Below, piece after piece: positions 18,784 to 28,294 of a stretch of DNA of 35,477 nt; position 1 is the stretch's first letter, and the number at the start of each line of letters is the position of its first letter. Where the stretch lies: positions 1 to 35,477 of the forward strand of contig CAISHO010000085.1 in assembly GCA_903885165.1 (NCBI GenBank), given 5' to 3'. The DNA comes from an uncultured Nitrosomonadales bacterium (GTDB taxonomy: Bacteria > Pseudomonadota > Gammaproteobacteria > Burkholderiales > Gallionellaceae). The notes below the pieces were generated by a model, which did not search any database, was not told the DNA's origin, and saw nothing but the letters and a program-made list of their open reading frames with translations. A program made the translations under genes and the position numbers.

Positions 18784-20547
18784 TCAATAAACACGAGGCT
18801 TGAGCGGGAACGAGTCCACGGTCAGCGGTTTCAAGCGCACCGGCTTGTAATCGAGGCGTTGATCCTGACTAAAATACAGACTGTGTTTGAGCCAGTTCAC
18901 ATCGTCGCGCTCTTGGAAGTCATCGCGTGCATGTGCACCGCGGCTTTCCTTACGCGCTTCTGCCGCAACCATGGTAGCCTGAGCGACTTCGATCAGATTA
19001 TCCAGTTCCAGCGCTTCGATACGTGCCGTATTGAACACGCGACTCTTATCGTTAATCTCGGTGTTTTTAACACGCTCGGCAATTTCCTTGATATTGACCA
19101 CACCAGCTTTGAGCAACTCGGGGAAGCGGAACACACCGCAATGCTTTTGCATATTCCTGCGCATCGCATCGCCCACTTCTGAGACGCGCTCTCCGTTCTT
19201 CTGATTTTCCAGACGAGCCAGACGAGTCAATGGCATATCCGCCGCATTGGCCGGCAAAGGTTTTACATGTGGATTGAGCTTCAAGTCTTCGATGATTTGA
19301 CGTCCGGCTTCGCGACCGAACACAATCAAATCCAACAACGAATTACAACCTAAACGGTTGGCACCGTGCACCGACACGCAAGCGCATTCGCCCACCGCAT
19401 ATAACCCCTGCACCACTTCGTCAGGACCTGTCTTATAAGGAGCAACCACCTGACCATGGAAATTGGTCGGAATCCCGCCCATCATATAGTGTGCGGTAGG
19501 CACAACCGGGATCGGATTCTTGGCAGGATCAACGTGAGCGAATTTCAGCGCAATTTCACGGATACCGGGCAGACGCTGTTTGATCACATCGTCGCCCAGA
19601 TGATCGAGCTTCAACATCACATGATCGCCATCCGGACCGCAACCGCGTCCCTCGTTGATTTCGATGGTCATCGCACGGGACACCACATCGCGGCTGGCCA
19701 GATCCTTGGCATTTGGCGCGTATTTCGGCATGAAACGTTCGCCATCCTTATTAATCAGATAGCCACCCTCACCGCGCACGCCTTCCGTGATCAGCACACC
19801 CGCGCCGTATACACCGGTCGGATGAAACTGGAAAAATTCCATGTCTTCCAGCGGGATACCTGCACGCGCCGCCATACCCAAACCATCACCAGTATTGATA
19901 AACGCATTGGTGCTCGAATGGAAGATACGACCTGCACCGCCGGTGGCGAACAAGGTTGCGCGCGCATGGAACATCATCACTTCGCCGGTTTCAATTTCCA
20001 GCGCAGTAACGCCCAACACATCGCCGTCTTCGTCACGGATCAGATCCAGCGCCATCCATTCGATAAAGAAATTGGTATTGGCTTTCACATTCTGTTGATA
20101 AAGGGTGTGCAACAAGGCGTGACCGGTACGATCCGCTGCCGCACAAGCGCGTTGCACCGGATTCTTACCGAAATCCTGCATGTGTCCGCCAAACGGACGC
20201 TGATAAATCTTGCCTGAATCCAAGCGGTCAAACGGCATGCCGAAATGTTCCAGCTCGTAGACCACTTCAGGGGCTGCACGACACATGAACTCAATCGCAT
20301 CCTGGTCGCCCAGATAATCCGATCCCTTCACCGTGTCATACATATGCCACAGCCAGTTGTCTTCACTAACATTACCCAAACTGGCCGCAATACCACCTTG
20401 CGCCGCAACCGTATGTGAACGGGTGGGAAATACCTTGGATAGCACAGCCACTTTCAATCCTGCCTGAGCCAGTTGCAACGCGGCACGCATGCCCGCACCA
20501 CCCGCACCGACCACCACCACATCAAACGTTCGTTTAGCAATTGCCAT
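18784..20547 (-). CDS. sdhA: Succinate dehydrogenase flavoprotein subunit
   Basis: 587 residues. The Rossmann motif [14 protein letters not shown] is followed by [10 protein letters not shown] with His45, the covalent FAD attachment site at the same position as in E. coli. The substrate region contains [10 protein letters not shown] and later [13 protein letters not shown]. The C-terminal tail [15 protein letters not shown] is typical. Located 3 bp after sdhD. SdhE, encoded downstream, would aid flavinylation. Confidence 0.98.
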   Translation of the reverse strand: MAIAKRTFDVVVVGAGGAGMRAALQLAQAGLKVAVLSKVFPTRSHTVAAQGGIAASLGNVSEDNWLWHMYDTVKGSDYLGDQDAIEFMCRAAPEVVYELEHFGMPFDRLDSGKIYQRPFGGHMQDFGKNPVQRACAAADRTGHALLHTLYQQNVKANTNFFIEWMALDLIRDEDGDVLGVTALEIETGEVMMFHARATLFATGGAGRIFHSSTNAFINTGDGLGMAARAGIPLEDMEFFQFHPTGVYGAGVLITEGVRGEGGYLINKDGERFMPKYAPNAKDLASRDVVSRAMTIEINEGRGCGPDGDHVMLKLDHLGDDVIKQRLPGIREIALKFAHVDPAKNPIPVVPTAHYMMGGIPTNFHGQVVAPYKTGPDEVVQGLYAVGECACVSVHGANRLGCNSLLDLIVFGREAGRQIIEDLKLNPHVKPLPANAADMPLTRLARLENQKNGERVSEVGDAMRRNMQKHCGVFRFPELLKAGVVNIKEIAERVKNTEINDKSRVFNTARIEALELDNLIEVAQATMVAAEARKESRGAHARDDFQERDDVNWLKHSLYFSQDQRLDYKPVRLKPLTVDSFPLKPRVY

Positions 20548-20550
20548 TTT

Positions 20551-20898
20551 TTACATACCCCACAAAATTTGCACAGACCAGATCGCATACAACAGCAGCG
20601 CCAGGACAACCACAACATGGATAACCAAACGCACTGCGGCGGGTTTTACGTAATCCATGACGATATCGCGTATCCCTATCCAGGCGTGATAAAACAGACT
20701 GAGCAAAAACAGCAGGGCAAATGCACGTACCGGCTGGCTGGCAAACAAGCCTGTCCAGCGGTCATAACCCATATCCGGATGCAGCAGCAGATAGATACCC
20801 AACGCCAGACTACCCAGTGCCATCACCACGGCTGTGACACGCTGTACCAGCCAGTCGCGCAAACCATAGTGGGCACCGACAATTACACGGTTTACCAT
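20551..20898 (-). CDS. sdhD: Succinate dehydrogenase membrane anchor SdhD
   Basis: 115 residues with three predicted transmembrane helices. QRVTAVVMALGSLALGIYLL is the first, a FALLFLLSLFYHAWIGIRDI helix carries the conserved histidine/Asp region for heme b and quinone, and VVVLALLLYAIWSVQIL is the third. Its ATG lies within the end of sdhC (7-nt overlap). Confidence 0.92.
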   Translation of the reverse strand: MVNRVIVGAHYGLRDWLVQRVTAVVMALGSLALGIYLLLHPDMGYDRWTGLFASQPVRAFALLFLLSLFYHAWIGIRDIVMDYVKPAAVRLVIHVVVVLALLLYAIWSVQILWGM

Positions 20899-21266
20899 AA
20901 TTTCACCCCGATAATGACAGTCAATAACAGGCTCACCGCCACCACCACTTTACTGCTACCTCTGGCCTGCTTGAGATTGCTGATGTAGTGTAAATCGATG
21001 GCCAGGTAACGAATACCCGCACAGAAGTGATGCATGAAGGACCATAACAGGCCCAGCATAACCAGCTTGGCCAATGGATGATCCAATGCTTCTTGCAATT
21101 GCGTATAAGTCACGGTAGAGCGCAAGCTGTACTGCAACATAAGGAGCAAAAGAGGAAGGGCAAAAAACAAGGCTAAACCGCTGACGCGATGAAAGATAGA
21201 AATCAAACCCGGAAGAGGCAATTTGATGAGATGAAGTGCTAGATGTTTCGGACGCTGTTTTTTCAT
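20892..21266 (-). CDS. sdhC: Succinate dehydrogenase cytochrome b556 subunit SdhC
   Basis: 124 residues, starting at ATG 21264-21266 with AAAGG six bases upstream; an in-frame TTG two codons earlier abuts the Shine-Dalgarno. IFHRVSGLALFF is the family signature at the quinone site, and SFMHHFCAGIRYLAIDL carries the heme-ligand histidine. Three transmembrane helices are predicted. First gene of the TCA operon, divergent from mdh. Confidence 0.94.
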   Translation of the reverse strand: MKKQRPKHLALHLIKLPLPGLISIFHRVSGLALFFALPLLLLMLQYSLRSTVTYTQLQEALDHPLAKLVMLGLLWSFMHHFCAGIRYLAIDLHYISNLKQARGSSKVVVAVSLLLTVIIGVKLW

Positions 21267-21376
21267 TACCAACCTTTGTATAACGAAGAGACCGAGAAGA
21301 ATATTACACCTTTTCTATAGCACAAGAAAAGCAAAAGATTTATGATAGTCGAACTTAATCATATAAGGAGTTAATA
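21267..21376. promoter_or_regulatory. Divergent promoter region between sdhC and mdh
   Basis: 110 bp must contain start signals for both the TCA operon (minus) and mdh (plus). For mdh, TATGAT near 21340 is a plausible -10, without a good -35. For sdhC, a TTGTGC / TATTCT pair with 16 bp spacing is possible. Neither is strong. The shared region suggests joint regulation, but no operator is recognised. Confidence 0.35.
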
Positions 21377-22360
21377 ATGAAAGCACCTATTCGTGTCACA
21401 GTGACCGGCGCCGCCGGACAAATTGGCTACGCTACGCTATTCCGAATCGCCAACGGCGATATGCTGGGACGCGAACAACCGGTCATTCTGCAATTGCTCG
21501 ATTTACCGCAGGCACAGCCTATGCTGCGCGGCGTTATGATGGAGTTGGAGGATTGTGCTTTTCCGCTGTTGCAACAAATCATCATCACAGACGACCCGAG
21601 AGTCGCCTTCCGTGATACCGAGGTTGTTCTGCTGATCGGTGCGCGTCCTCGCGGCAAGGGCATGGAACGCAAGGACCTGCTCGAAGCAAACGGTGCAATC
21701 TTCACCACCCAAGGTAAGTTGCTCAACGAACTGGCCGCCCGTCATGTCAAGGTACTGGTGGTTGGCAACCCGGCCAACACCAATGCTTTGATTGCAATGA
21801 AGAATGCGCCTGACCTTAACCCGCGCAACTTCAGCGCCATGATGCGACTGGATCACAACCGCGCGATCGCTCAGGTAGCTCAAAAGCTGTTCCAGCCTAT
21901 TCGTGATGTCAAGAAGATGATCATCTGGGGCAATCACTCAGGCACACAATATCCCGATTTGGATCATGCGGAAATTCGCGGCCGCCTGGTAACGGACATC
22001 CTGCCTGATATCGGTTGGGTAGAAAGCACCTTCATTCCTACCGTGCAAAAACGCGGCGCAGCGGTCATCGAAGCACGCGGGCTATCCAGTGCAGCGAGTG
22101 CGGCCAATGCGGCCATCTCGCATATGCATGACTGGATGTTAAGTTCACATCACAACGATTGGGTAAGCATGAGCGTACCGTCCGATGGCAGTTACGGCAT
22201 CCCTGAAGGCGTACTCTACGGCTTCCCTGTCACCTGTAAGCATGGCCAGTACAGCATCGTTCAAGGTCTACCTATCAGCGAACTGGGACGTCAACACATG
22301 GAAGAGAGTTATCGCGAACTGACCGGTGAGCGTGAGCTGATCAAACACCTGTTGGGTTAA
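21377..22360 (+). CDS. mdh: Malate dehydrogenase
   Basis: 327 residues, the cytosolic-type NAD-dependent MDH common in betaproteobacteria. The nucleotide-binding motif [16 protein letters not shown] is at residues 10-25. The substrate arginines are in [15 protein letters not shown] and MMRLDHNRA. The catalytic histidine is His187 in [11 protein letters not shown]. The ATG has AAGGAG at 6-7 bases. It would interconvert malate and oxaloacetate, directly linked to the divergent TCA operon. A strong terminator follows. Confidence 0.97.
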   Translation: MKAPIRVTVTGAAGQIGYATLFRIANGDMLGREQPVILQLLDLPQAQPMLRGVMMELEDCAFPLLQQIIITDDPRVAFRDTEVVLLIGARPRGKGMERKDLLEANGAIFTTQGKLLNELAARHVKVLVVGNPANTNALIAMKNAPDLNPRNFSAMMRLDHNRAIAQVAQKLFQPIRDVKKMIIWGNHSGTQYPDLDHAEIRGRLVTDILPDIGWVESTFIPTVQKRGAAVIEARGLSSAASAANAAISHMHDWMLSSHHNDWVSMSVPSDGSYGIPEGVLYGFPVTCKHGQYSIVQGLPISELGRQHMEESYRELTGERELIKHLLG

Positions 22361-22369
22361 GCCACGATT

Positions 22370-22410
22370 AACTGCCGGATTTTTAGGACTAAAGTCCGGC
22401 AGTTTTTGTT
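22370..22410 (+). terminator. Intrinsic terminator after mdh
   Basis: AACTGCCGGA 22370-22379 pairs perfectly with TCCGGCAGTT 22395-22404, followed by TTTGTTT. The CTGCCGGAT stem sequence recurs in a hairpin at 31132-31167. Confidence 0.85.
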
Positions 22411-22486
22411 TCCACCTTGATTCTGTAAAATCCACGCCCATAATGAGGCTATAGCCTGCGCTGCGCGGGTTTTAGTGGAGTTTATC

Positions 22487-23293
22487 GTGTCTGCCATCCG
22501 CCCCCCTGCCGTTGCAGGACTATTCTATCCCGCCAATAAAGAACAACTTGCACACAGCGTGCAGGAATTTTTAATCGGCGCGCGACGGTACAATCTAAAA
22601 GCCAAAGCGCTGATCGTCCCGCACGCAGGTTACATCTACTCAGGCGCTATTGCCGCCACCGCTTACGTCACACTCATTCCATACGCTGCCAAAATACATC
22701 GCGTGATATTGCTCGGGCCCACGCATCGCGTTGCCGTGCGGGGCCTCGCACTACCCGGCGCCGAGGCATTTTCCACCCCATTAGGATGCGTTAAACTCGA
22801 TTGCGAAGCGAGCAAACGTATCGCCCATTTACCGCAGGTGTGCACGAGCGCGCCGGTGCATGCGCTGGAGCATGCCCTGGAAGTACAACTCCCTTTCCTG
22901 CAAAGCATACTCACCGACTTCACCCTGCTCCCCCTAGCAGTTGGGACGACAACCCCCGAAGAAGTCGCCGAAGTGCTAGAAATCCTGTGGGGGGATCAGG
23001 AAACCCTGATTGTCATCAGCTCCGATCTGTCACATTATTTGCCCTATGAAACCTGTCAGCAGGTAGATCAGGAAACGGCACAGGCCATACTGAATTTGCA
23101 ACAACCGATAAACCATAACCGCGCCTGCGGTGGCACGCCGGTCAGCGGTCTGATACTCGCAGCACGACACCACCATTTAACGCCGCATTTGCTTGATCTG
23201 CGCAATTCCGGCGACACGGCCGGCACACGCGACACGGTGGTCGGTTACGCATCCTTCGCTTTCACCGGGGAGAATCAAGGTGACACACAATGA
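22487..23293 (+). CDS. AmmeMemoRadiSam system protein B (MEMO1-like)
   Basis: 268 residues of the MEMO1 / extradiol-dioxygenase-like fold. The GTG at 22487 was chosen because GGAG lies six bases upstream and the product begins with the family motif RPPAVAGLFYP; an upstream in-frame GTG at 22475 sits inside that Shine-Dalgarno. Putative metal ligands match human MEMO1: His46 (VPHAGYIYSG), His80 (GPTHRV) and Cys214 (ACGGTPVSG). ISSDLSHY (Asp180) is also conserved. In this family a metal site is known, but the reaction in bacteria is not established to my knowledge. It overlaps the AMMECR1 gene by 14 nt, in the usual B-A-radical SAM cluster. Confidence 0.9.
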   Translation: MSAIRPPAVAGLFYPANKEQLAHSVQEFLIGARRYNLKAKALIVPHAGYIYSGAIAATAYVTLIPYAAKIHRVILLGPTHRVAVRGLALPGAEAFSTPLGCVKLDCEASKRIAHLPQVCTSAPVHALEHALEVQLPFLQSILTDFTLLPLAVGTTTPEEVAEVLEILWGDQETLIVISSDLSHYLPYETCQQVDQETAQAILNLQQPINHNRACGGTPVSGLILAARHHHLTPHLLDLRNSGDTAGTRDTVVGYASFAFTGENQGDTQ

Positions 23294-23834
23294 ATCAGGA
23301 AAAATTCTGCTGCACATTGCCCGCGCGGCAATTTCCAATGCGCTGAATATCCCGCGCACAGCGGATGAGTCCGCGTCTTGGCTAAACGAACCGGGTGCCT
23401 GTTTCGTCACCCTCACCCAAAACGGCCAGTTGCGCGGCTGCATCGGCTCGCTCGCCGCACACCGATCACTGTTGAACGACCTCAAAAGTAATGCCGTCTC
23501 CGCCGCTTTGTACGACCCGCGTTTTATACCACTGACAGCGCAGGAGTTGAAAAACACCAAAATAGAAATTTCGCTACTCACCCTACCGCAACCCATGCAG
23601 TTCAAGGATGAAGCAGATGCACGAGCTCAACTGCGACCCGGTATAGATGGTGTCGTGTTCGAATTTGGCCACCATCGCAGCACTTTTTTACCGCAAGTGT
23701 GGGAACAACTCCCCTCCCCCCGTGAATTTATGGCGCATTTAAAACGTAAAGCAGGACTCCCGGAGGATTTCTGGGCGGCGGATGTTCTGCTATCGCGCTA
23801 TCGCGTTACTAAGTTTATTGAGGATAATCAATAA
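23280..23834 (+). CDS. AmmeMemoRadiSam system protein A (AMMECR1 domain)
   Basis: 184 residues, starting at GTG 23280 with GGGGAG at seven bases. The AMMECR1 signature LRGCIGSL lies at residues 51-58, preceded by EPGACFVTLTQNG. Other family segments are AALYDPRF, a KIEISLLTLP strand, GIDGVVFEFG, FLPQVWEQLP and FMAHLKRKAGLP. The molecular function is unknown, both here and in the human homologue linked to AMME syndrome. It overlaps the MEMO-like gene by 14 nt and ends one base before the radical SAM start codon. Confidence 0.92.
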   Translation: MTHNESGKILLHIARAAISNALNIPRTADESASWLNEPGACFVTLTQNGQLRGCIGSLAAHRSLLNDLKSNAVSAALYDPRFIPLTAQELKNTKIEISLLTLPQPMQFKDEADARAQLRPGIDGVVFEFGHHRSTFLPQVWEQLPSPREFMAHLKRKAGLPEDFWAADVLLSRYRVTKFIEDNQ

Positions 23835-23835
23835 A

Positions 23836-24924
23836 ATGGATGAGATCATCAGCGCGGCTGAGCGCTATCCGGCCAAATACTGGCATCCGTTGGATGATGG
23901 ACGGATCCAGTGCGATCTGTGTCCGCGCGACTGCCGGCTGCACGAAGGACAGCGCGGTGCCTGTTTCGTACGCGGCAGAATCAATAACGCGATGGTGCTC
24001 ACCACCTACGGGCGCTCTTCAGGGTTTTGCGTCGATCCAGTCGAAAAAAAACCGCTCTACCACTTCTATCCGGGCAGCTCCATCCTGTCCTTCGGCACGG
24101 CCGGATGCAATCTTGCCTGCAAATTCTGTCAGAACTGGGACATTTCCAAGTCGCGCAGCTTCGATAAATTAGCCGATCTGGCAATCCCCGAAGCGATCGC
24201 ACGCACCGCCGCACGCATAAACTGCAAGAGCGTCGCCTTCACCTACAACGATCCAGTGATCTTCGCCGAATACGCGATGGATACAGCCGATGCCTGCCAC
24301 GAACTCGGCATTAAGACGGTGGCCGTCACGGCAGGCTACATACACGACACCCCGCGCCGTGATTTTTTCGCCAAAATGGATGCCGCAAACGTTGATCTGA
24401 AGGCGTTTACCGATGAGTTCCATGTCAAATACTGCGGAGCCCGCCTGCAACCGGTGTTGGACACGCTGATCTACCTGTGCCGCGAAACAAAAGTATGGGT
24501 GGAACTAACCACCTTGCTGATCCCGGGTCTGAACGACAGCAACGAAGAAATTGCGGCGATGACGGCTTGGATCGCAAAGGAATTGGGGCCCGACGTGCCG
24601 CTGCATTTCACCGCCTTTCACCCCGACTACAAAATGACAACGATTCCCGCCACGCCGCCAGAATCGCTTGCCCGTGCACGAAAAATCGCACAAGACGCAG
24701 GCCTACGCTATATCTATGTCGGCAATGTGCATGACCGCGCCGGAGATACCACCAGCTGTCCGTGCTGCAAAAAACCTCTAGTCGTACGCGACTGGTACAA
24801 CATCGAACAGTATCGAATCACGCCTGACGGTCACTGTCCTGATTGTCATGCTGCCATCGCCGGACATTTTGAGAAATACACTGGCGCATTCGGCCGCCAA
24901 CGCATCCCTGTTACCCCCACCTGA
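23836..24924 (+). CDS. AmmeMemoRadiSam system radical SAM enzyme
   Basis: 362 residues. The radical SAM cluster motif CNLACKFC (Cys91, Cys95, Cys98) is followed by QNWDISKSR. An N-terminal cysteine-rich stretch (Cys26, Cys29, Cys33, Cys43: CDLCPRDC ... GACFVRGR) resembles that of PFL-activase-like enzymes, and a C-terminal zinc-ribbon-like region has CPCCKKPLV and HCPDCHAAI. These extra cysteines could bind auxiliary clusters or zinc. ATG 23836 was preferred to an upstream in-frame start, which would overlap protein A and lacks conserved sequence. The substrate is unknown; the tight operon implies it acts with proteins A and B. Confidence 0.92.
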   Translation: MDEIISAAERYPAKYWHPLDDGRIQCDLCPRDCRLHEGQRGACFVRGRINNAMVLTTYGRSSGFCVDPVEKKPLYHFYPGSSILSFGTAGCNLACKFCQNWDISKSRSFDKLADLAIPEAIARTAARINCKSVAFTYNDPVIFAEYAMDTADACHELGIKTVAVTAGYIHDTPRRDFFAKMDAANVDLKAFTDEFHVKYCGARLQPVLDTLIYLCRETKVWVELTTLLIPGLNDSNEEIAAMTAWIAKELGPDVPLHFTAFHPDYKMTTIPATPPESLARARKIAQDAGLRYIYVGNVHDRAGDTTSCPCCKKPLVVRDWYNIEQYRITPDGHCPDCHAAIAGHFEKYTGAFGRQRIPVTPT

Positions 24925-25096
24925 ACACCCCCCCTTTATTCCAACGTGCTATCGGACGGGTTAGATTTTCAATAATTTAATTCCGTCCTGGCAATTTGCA
25001 GTAATATGACGGAGTCCTTTGCTGACATCTGCGCCGAATTGTTATCCCCGCGTGCAATATGCAGCAAAATATTACCTATAAACAACGGACTGCACA

Positions 25097-26437
25097 ATGC
25101 ACAAAACAGTCACTTTTTTTCCAAAAGTCGGCGAAATCGCACACAAGGGCATCGTCCAAATCTCAGGCACGGCGCTGATAGAAGAGGCCATCGTGCTGAT
25201 GGAAGCCAACAATCTGAGCGATGTCGTCTACCAACTGGAACGAGGACACGGGATCTTTACCGTGGAAGACCTGATCCGCCACCGTCGACAGGGGCGGAGT
25301 ATGGCTACACGACTGATGGATCTGGAAACGCATCTGCTGCCGTATGTGAGTGAAGAAGAAAATGTACTGCATCTGCTCAGCATTTTCGTCGAAAAAAAAT
25401 GTCGCTACCTCGGCGTTAAGAACCAAGATGACCTGTTGGACGGCATCGTTTCCTATACCGATGTGCTGGCATCGGTCGATCCCATCGTGATGATGGAACA
25501 CAAGACGCTGGCGGAAATTCTGAAAAATGGCCGGGTTGAAATGATCGCCGAATCAACTGCCACCGAAGTCGTACTCGACCAATTGATTTACGCGGAAGAT
25601 GCCATGCTGATTGAAAGTGGTGGCAAACTCGCCGGCATCGTCACTACCCGAGACATCGTCAGGATGATACGCGACGGGATAGACCTGACTTTGCCGATAC
25701 GCTGCCATATGACGACACCGGTTTATACGATCAACCACCGGGAAACCATCAAGTCTGCCATCGATTATCTGAAAGAGCGCAAATTCAAACGCGCCATCGT
25801 GGTCGATGACGAAGGCAATCTCAACGGCGTCATCACCCAAATCGAACTCATCGGCGTCACTTATGGCCGTTGGGCTGAACTGATGAAATTGCATGCCCAC
25901 GAACTGGGCGAATTAGTCCATGTACTGGAATCAAAAAACATCAAGTTGCAGCATGAATCCCTGACCGATGCACTGACCGGAACGGGCAATCGCCGCATGA
26001 TCAATCAGGCCATCGAAGCGGAGATCGGCCGATACTACCGGCACGAAAGACAGGCGTTTTCCATCTTGCTGCTGGATATCGATTTCTTCAAAAAAATCAA
26101 CGATAATTTCGGCCACCCGGTCGGCGATGAAGTCCTCAAATTGCTTTGCCTCAAGGCAAAAACCTTGTTGCGCATCTCGGATACGCTGGCGCGCTGGGGA
26201 GGCGAGGAATTCGTCGTCCTGCTGCCTACTGCCGATATTGATTCAGCCACGATTCTGGCCGAGCGGATGCGCGCAGAAATTGCAAAAAATTCATACAATA
26301 ATCATGCAATTACCATCAGCATCGGCGCTGCAGAATATCGTCGCGGTGAATCCCAGGCAATGTTGCTCGAACGATTGGATCGCGCACTGTATGAAGCCAA
26401 AAAAACCGGACGCAATAAAGTCGTCGTAGCCCAATAA
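25097..26437 (+). CDS. Diguanylate cyclase with four CBS domains (CBS-GGDEF)
   Basis: 446 residues, no transmembrane segment, so cytoplasmic. The N-terminal 260 residues form two tandem CBS pairs (ISGTALIEEAIVLMEANNLS, DGIVSYTDVLASV, AGIVTTRDIVRMI and GVITQIELIGVT mark the repeats). A short coiled-coil linker (ELGELVHVLESKNIKLQHES) leads to a GGDEF domain opening LTDALTGTGNRR. The active site GGEEF is residues 368-372, so catalysis is expected. RISD (359-362), five residues before it, is the c-di-GMP inhibitory I-site. CBS pairs usually bind adenosyl ligands, so the protein may tune c-di-GMP to energy status or SAM (inference). It stands alone, with a 172-bp upstream gap and a weak Shine-Dalgarno. 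Confidence 0.93.
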   Translation: MHKTVTFFPKVGEIAHKGIVQISGTALIEEAIVLMEANNLSDVVYQLERGHGIFTVEDLIRHRRQGRSMATRLMDLETHLLPYVSEEENVLHLLSIFVEKKCRYLGVKNQDDLLDGIVSYTDVLASVDPIVMMEHKTLAEILKNGRVEMIAESTATEVVLDQLIYAEDAMLIESGGKLAGIVTTRDIVRMIRDGIDLTLPIRCHMTTPVYTINHRETIKSAIDYLKERKFKRAIVVDDEGNLNGVITQIELIGVTYGRWAELMKLHAHELGELVHVLESKNIKLQHESLTDALTGTGNRRMINQAIEAEIGRYYRHERQAFSILLLDIDFFKKINDNFGHPVGDEVLKLLCLKAKTLLRISDTLARWGGEEFVVLLPTADIDSATILAERMRAEIAKNSYNNHAITISIGAAEYRRGESQAMLLERLDRALYEAKKTGRNKVVVAQ

Positions 26438-26454
26438 ACTGCCTTCGCCTTAAG

Positions 26455-27360
26455 TCAGCCCTTTTCCATAAACCGCTCAAGGTGTGCCAAAAAGGCGCGC
26501 GTCTTGGCGGGTAAATACCGACGCATCGGCATCACCGCCCAGGCGGGCACCGTGGGCAGCGACCAGTCCGGCAGCACGCGAACCAGACGCTTCAGCCGCA
26601 CATCCTCGATCACAAAACGGCAAGGCAAAGCACCTACCCCCGCACCATCGAGCAGCAACTGCTGAATCATGTCGGGAGAATTCAGGGTCAATCGTCCCGG
26701 CGGCACACCCTGCCATTCGGCTTTGCCGCTCAGCAAAGACCAGGGCACCGCAGTTCCCCGGTCGGAGAGCAGACGCACCGCCGCGTGATTCATCAGGTCA
26801 TCGGGATGCAGGGGCGCCGCATGCAGCGCCAGATAGATCGGGCTGGCATACAAGCCAAAGTGTTGTTCATCTATTTTTTTCGCCACCAGCGTCGCATCAT
26901 CGCTTAAGTCGCCCATACGGATCGCCAGATCATAGCGCTCGCCGATCACATCGACGCGACGCGAAGACAGATCAATATCCAACTGAATTTCAGGATAGGC
27001 ATCGATGAAGGTCGCAATGGCACGGGAAAAATACTGGCGGGCGTAATCCCCCGGCATGGAGACGCGCAACCGCCCGTGAGGTTGTGCATCCTGACTGCTG
27101 ACAAAGTCCTGAACGGCGGCAACCTCTTCCGCGACGCGGCGGCAATGCTCGAGAAATTCCTGACCGAACTCGGTGAGCATCAATCGGCGCGTAGTACGTA
27201 TCAGCAACTTTTGTCCCAGCGCAGACTCCAGATTACTCAGACGACGTGAGACCGTGGCTTTAGGAATAGACAAAAACTCCGCCGCACGTACCAGACTCTG
27301 CTGCTCAACTATCGTGGCAAATAAAATATAATCGTCGGCAGAAATGTTTAATTGTTCCAT
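26455..27360 (-). CDS. LysR-family transcriptional regulator
   Basis: 301 residues. The N-terminal winged helix-turn-helix spans about residues 5-65 (VEQQSLVRAAEFLSIPKATV, RRLSNLESALGQKLL), followed by a linker helix and a two-lobed effector domain (GRLRVSMPGDYARQYF). It belongs to the large AaeR/DsdC-like single-target group often found opposite pirin, oxidoreductase or quinone-stress genes. The start ATG 27358-27360 has no evident Shine-Dalgarno. A perfect palindrome begins five bases upstream, suggesting autoregulation. It is divergent from the pirin operon. Confidence 0.92.
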   Translation of the reverse strand: MEQLNISADDYILFATIVEQQSLVRAAEFLSIPKATVSRRLSNLESALGQKLLIRTTRRLMLTEFGQEFLEHCRRVAEEVAAVQDFVSSQDAQPHGRLRVSMPGDYARQYFSRAIATFIDAYPEIQLDIDLSSRRVDVIGERYDLAIRMGDLSDDATLVAKKIDEQHFGLYASPIYLALHAAPLHPDDLMNHAAVRLLSDRGTAVPWSLLSGKAEWQGVPPGRLTLNSPDMIQQLLLDGAGVGALPCRFVIEDVRLKRLVRVLPDWSLPTVPAWAVMPMRRYLPAKTRAFLAHLERFMEKG

Positions 27361-27364
27361 ATAT

Positions 27365-27379
27365 GGGATAGTTTATCCC
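27365..27379. promoter_or_regulatory. Probable LysR operator palindrome
   Basis: GGGATA-GTT-TATCCC is a perfect 15-bp inverted repeat in the 91-bp space between lysR and pirin. It starts five bases from the lysR ATG, so binding would block the regulator's own expression and could activate or repress pirin. Confidence 0.6.
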
Positions 27380-27451
27380 GATTCGACGGCTTTATCTATC
27401 CTTTTCCTTGCTCTACTATGCACTCACCCTACAGCCACAGAGAATCCGATC

Positions 27452-28294
27452 ATGAACACCCAACCGTCCAGAAGCATCGAACAATTAGTCGAAGGCGTAT
27501 TAACTTCCGATGGCGCGGGTGTCAAACTGACTCGCGTACTCACCGGTAAGCTGCAACGCCGTCTTGACCCGTTCCTGATGCTGGACGCCTTCGGCAGCGA
27601 CGATCCGGACGAATATATCGCAGGCTTTCCCGACCACCCGCATCGCGGCTTCGAGACCGTAACCTATATGTTGGCAGGCAAAATGCGCCACAAGGACAGC
27701 GCGGGACACGAAGGTTTGTTGCAAAACGGTGGCGTGCAGTGGATGACAGCCGGGCGCGGCGTGATCCATTCAGAAATTCCAGAACAAGAGGAAGGCGTGA
27801 TGGAGGGCTTCCAGCTCTGGCTGAATCTGCCTGCAACGCAAAAAATGAAACCGGCGTGGTATCGCGATTTCCCCACTGAGGCGATTCCCGAATACACCAG
27901 CGCCAATGGCGTTACGGTGCGCGTTATCGCAGGCCAGAGTAACGGCGTTGCAGGCGTGATCACACGAGACACGACTGAGCCTATCTATCTGGACGTACAT
28001 CTGCCAGCAGGCGCTAATTTTCAAACTGACATCCCCGTGACACACAACGCGTTTATATATGTGTATCGCGGCACTGTTGCAATTGGCGAAACACAGGTTG
28101 ATAGCCGTCGCATGGGAATATTGAGCAATGATGCGGATAGCGTTGCGCTGACTGCAACTAGCGATGCCCGATTAATCCTGGTTGCAGGCTGTCCCTTGAA
28201 GGAACCCATCGTGCAATACGGTCCTTTCGTGATGAACACTCAGGAAGAAATCCATCAGGCGCTCGACGATTACAGAAACGGACGGTTTATCTGA
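27452..28294 (+). CDS. Pirin family protein
   Basis: 280 residues with two cupin domains. The metal-binding motif of the N-terminal cupin is HPHRGFETVTYML, with later VQWMTAGRGVIHSE supplying further ligands, and GFQLWLNLP is a family signature. Pirins are iron-binding proteins; some, such as YhhW, have quercetin dioxygenase activity. ATG 27452 gives the expected N-terminus MNTQPSRSIEQLVEG, and the upstream in-frame sequence overlaps lysR. It shares one base with the cytochrome b561 start (TGATG), indicating a coupled operon. Confidence 0.92.
   Translation: MNTQPSRSIEQLVEGVLTSDGAGVKLTRVLTGKLQRRLDPFLMLDAFGSDDPDEYIAGFPDHPHRGFETVTYMLAGKMRHKDSAGHEGLLQNGGVQWMTAGRGVIHSEIPEQEEGVMEGFQLWLNLPATQKMKPAWYRDFPTEAIPEYTSANGVTVRVIAGQSNGVAGVITRDTTEPIYLDVHLPAGANFQTDIPVTHNAFIYVYRGTVAIGETQVDSRRMGILSNDADSVALTATSDARLILVAGCPLKEPIVQYGPFVMNTQEEIHQALDDYRNGRFI

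Noticed and set aside
24954-24988. GGACGG/CCGTCC inverted repeat upstream of the diguanylate cyclase gene
   Set aside because: Only six base pairs with a 23-nt loop; could easily be chance.
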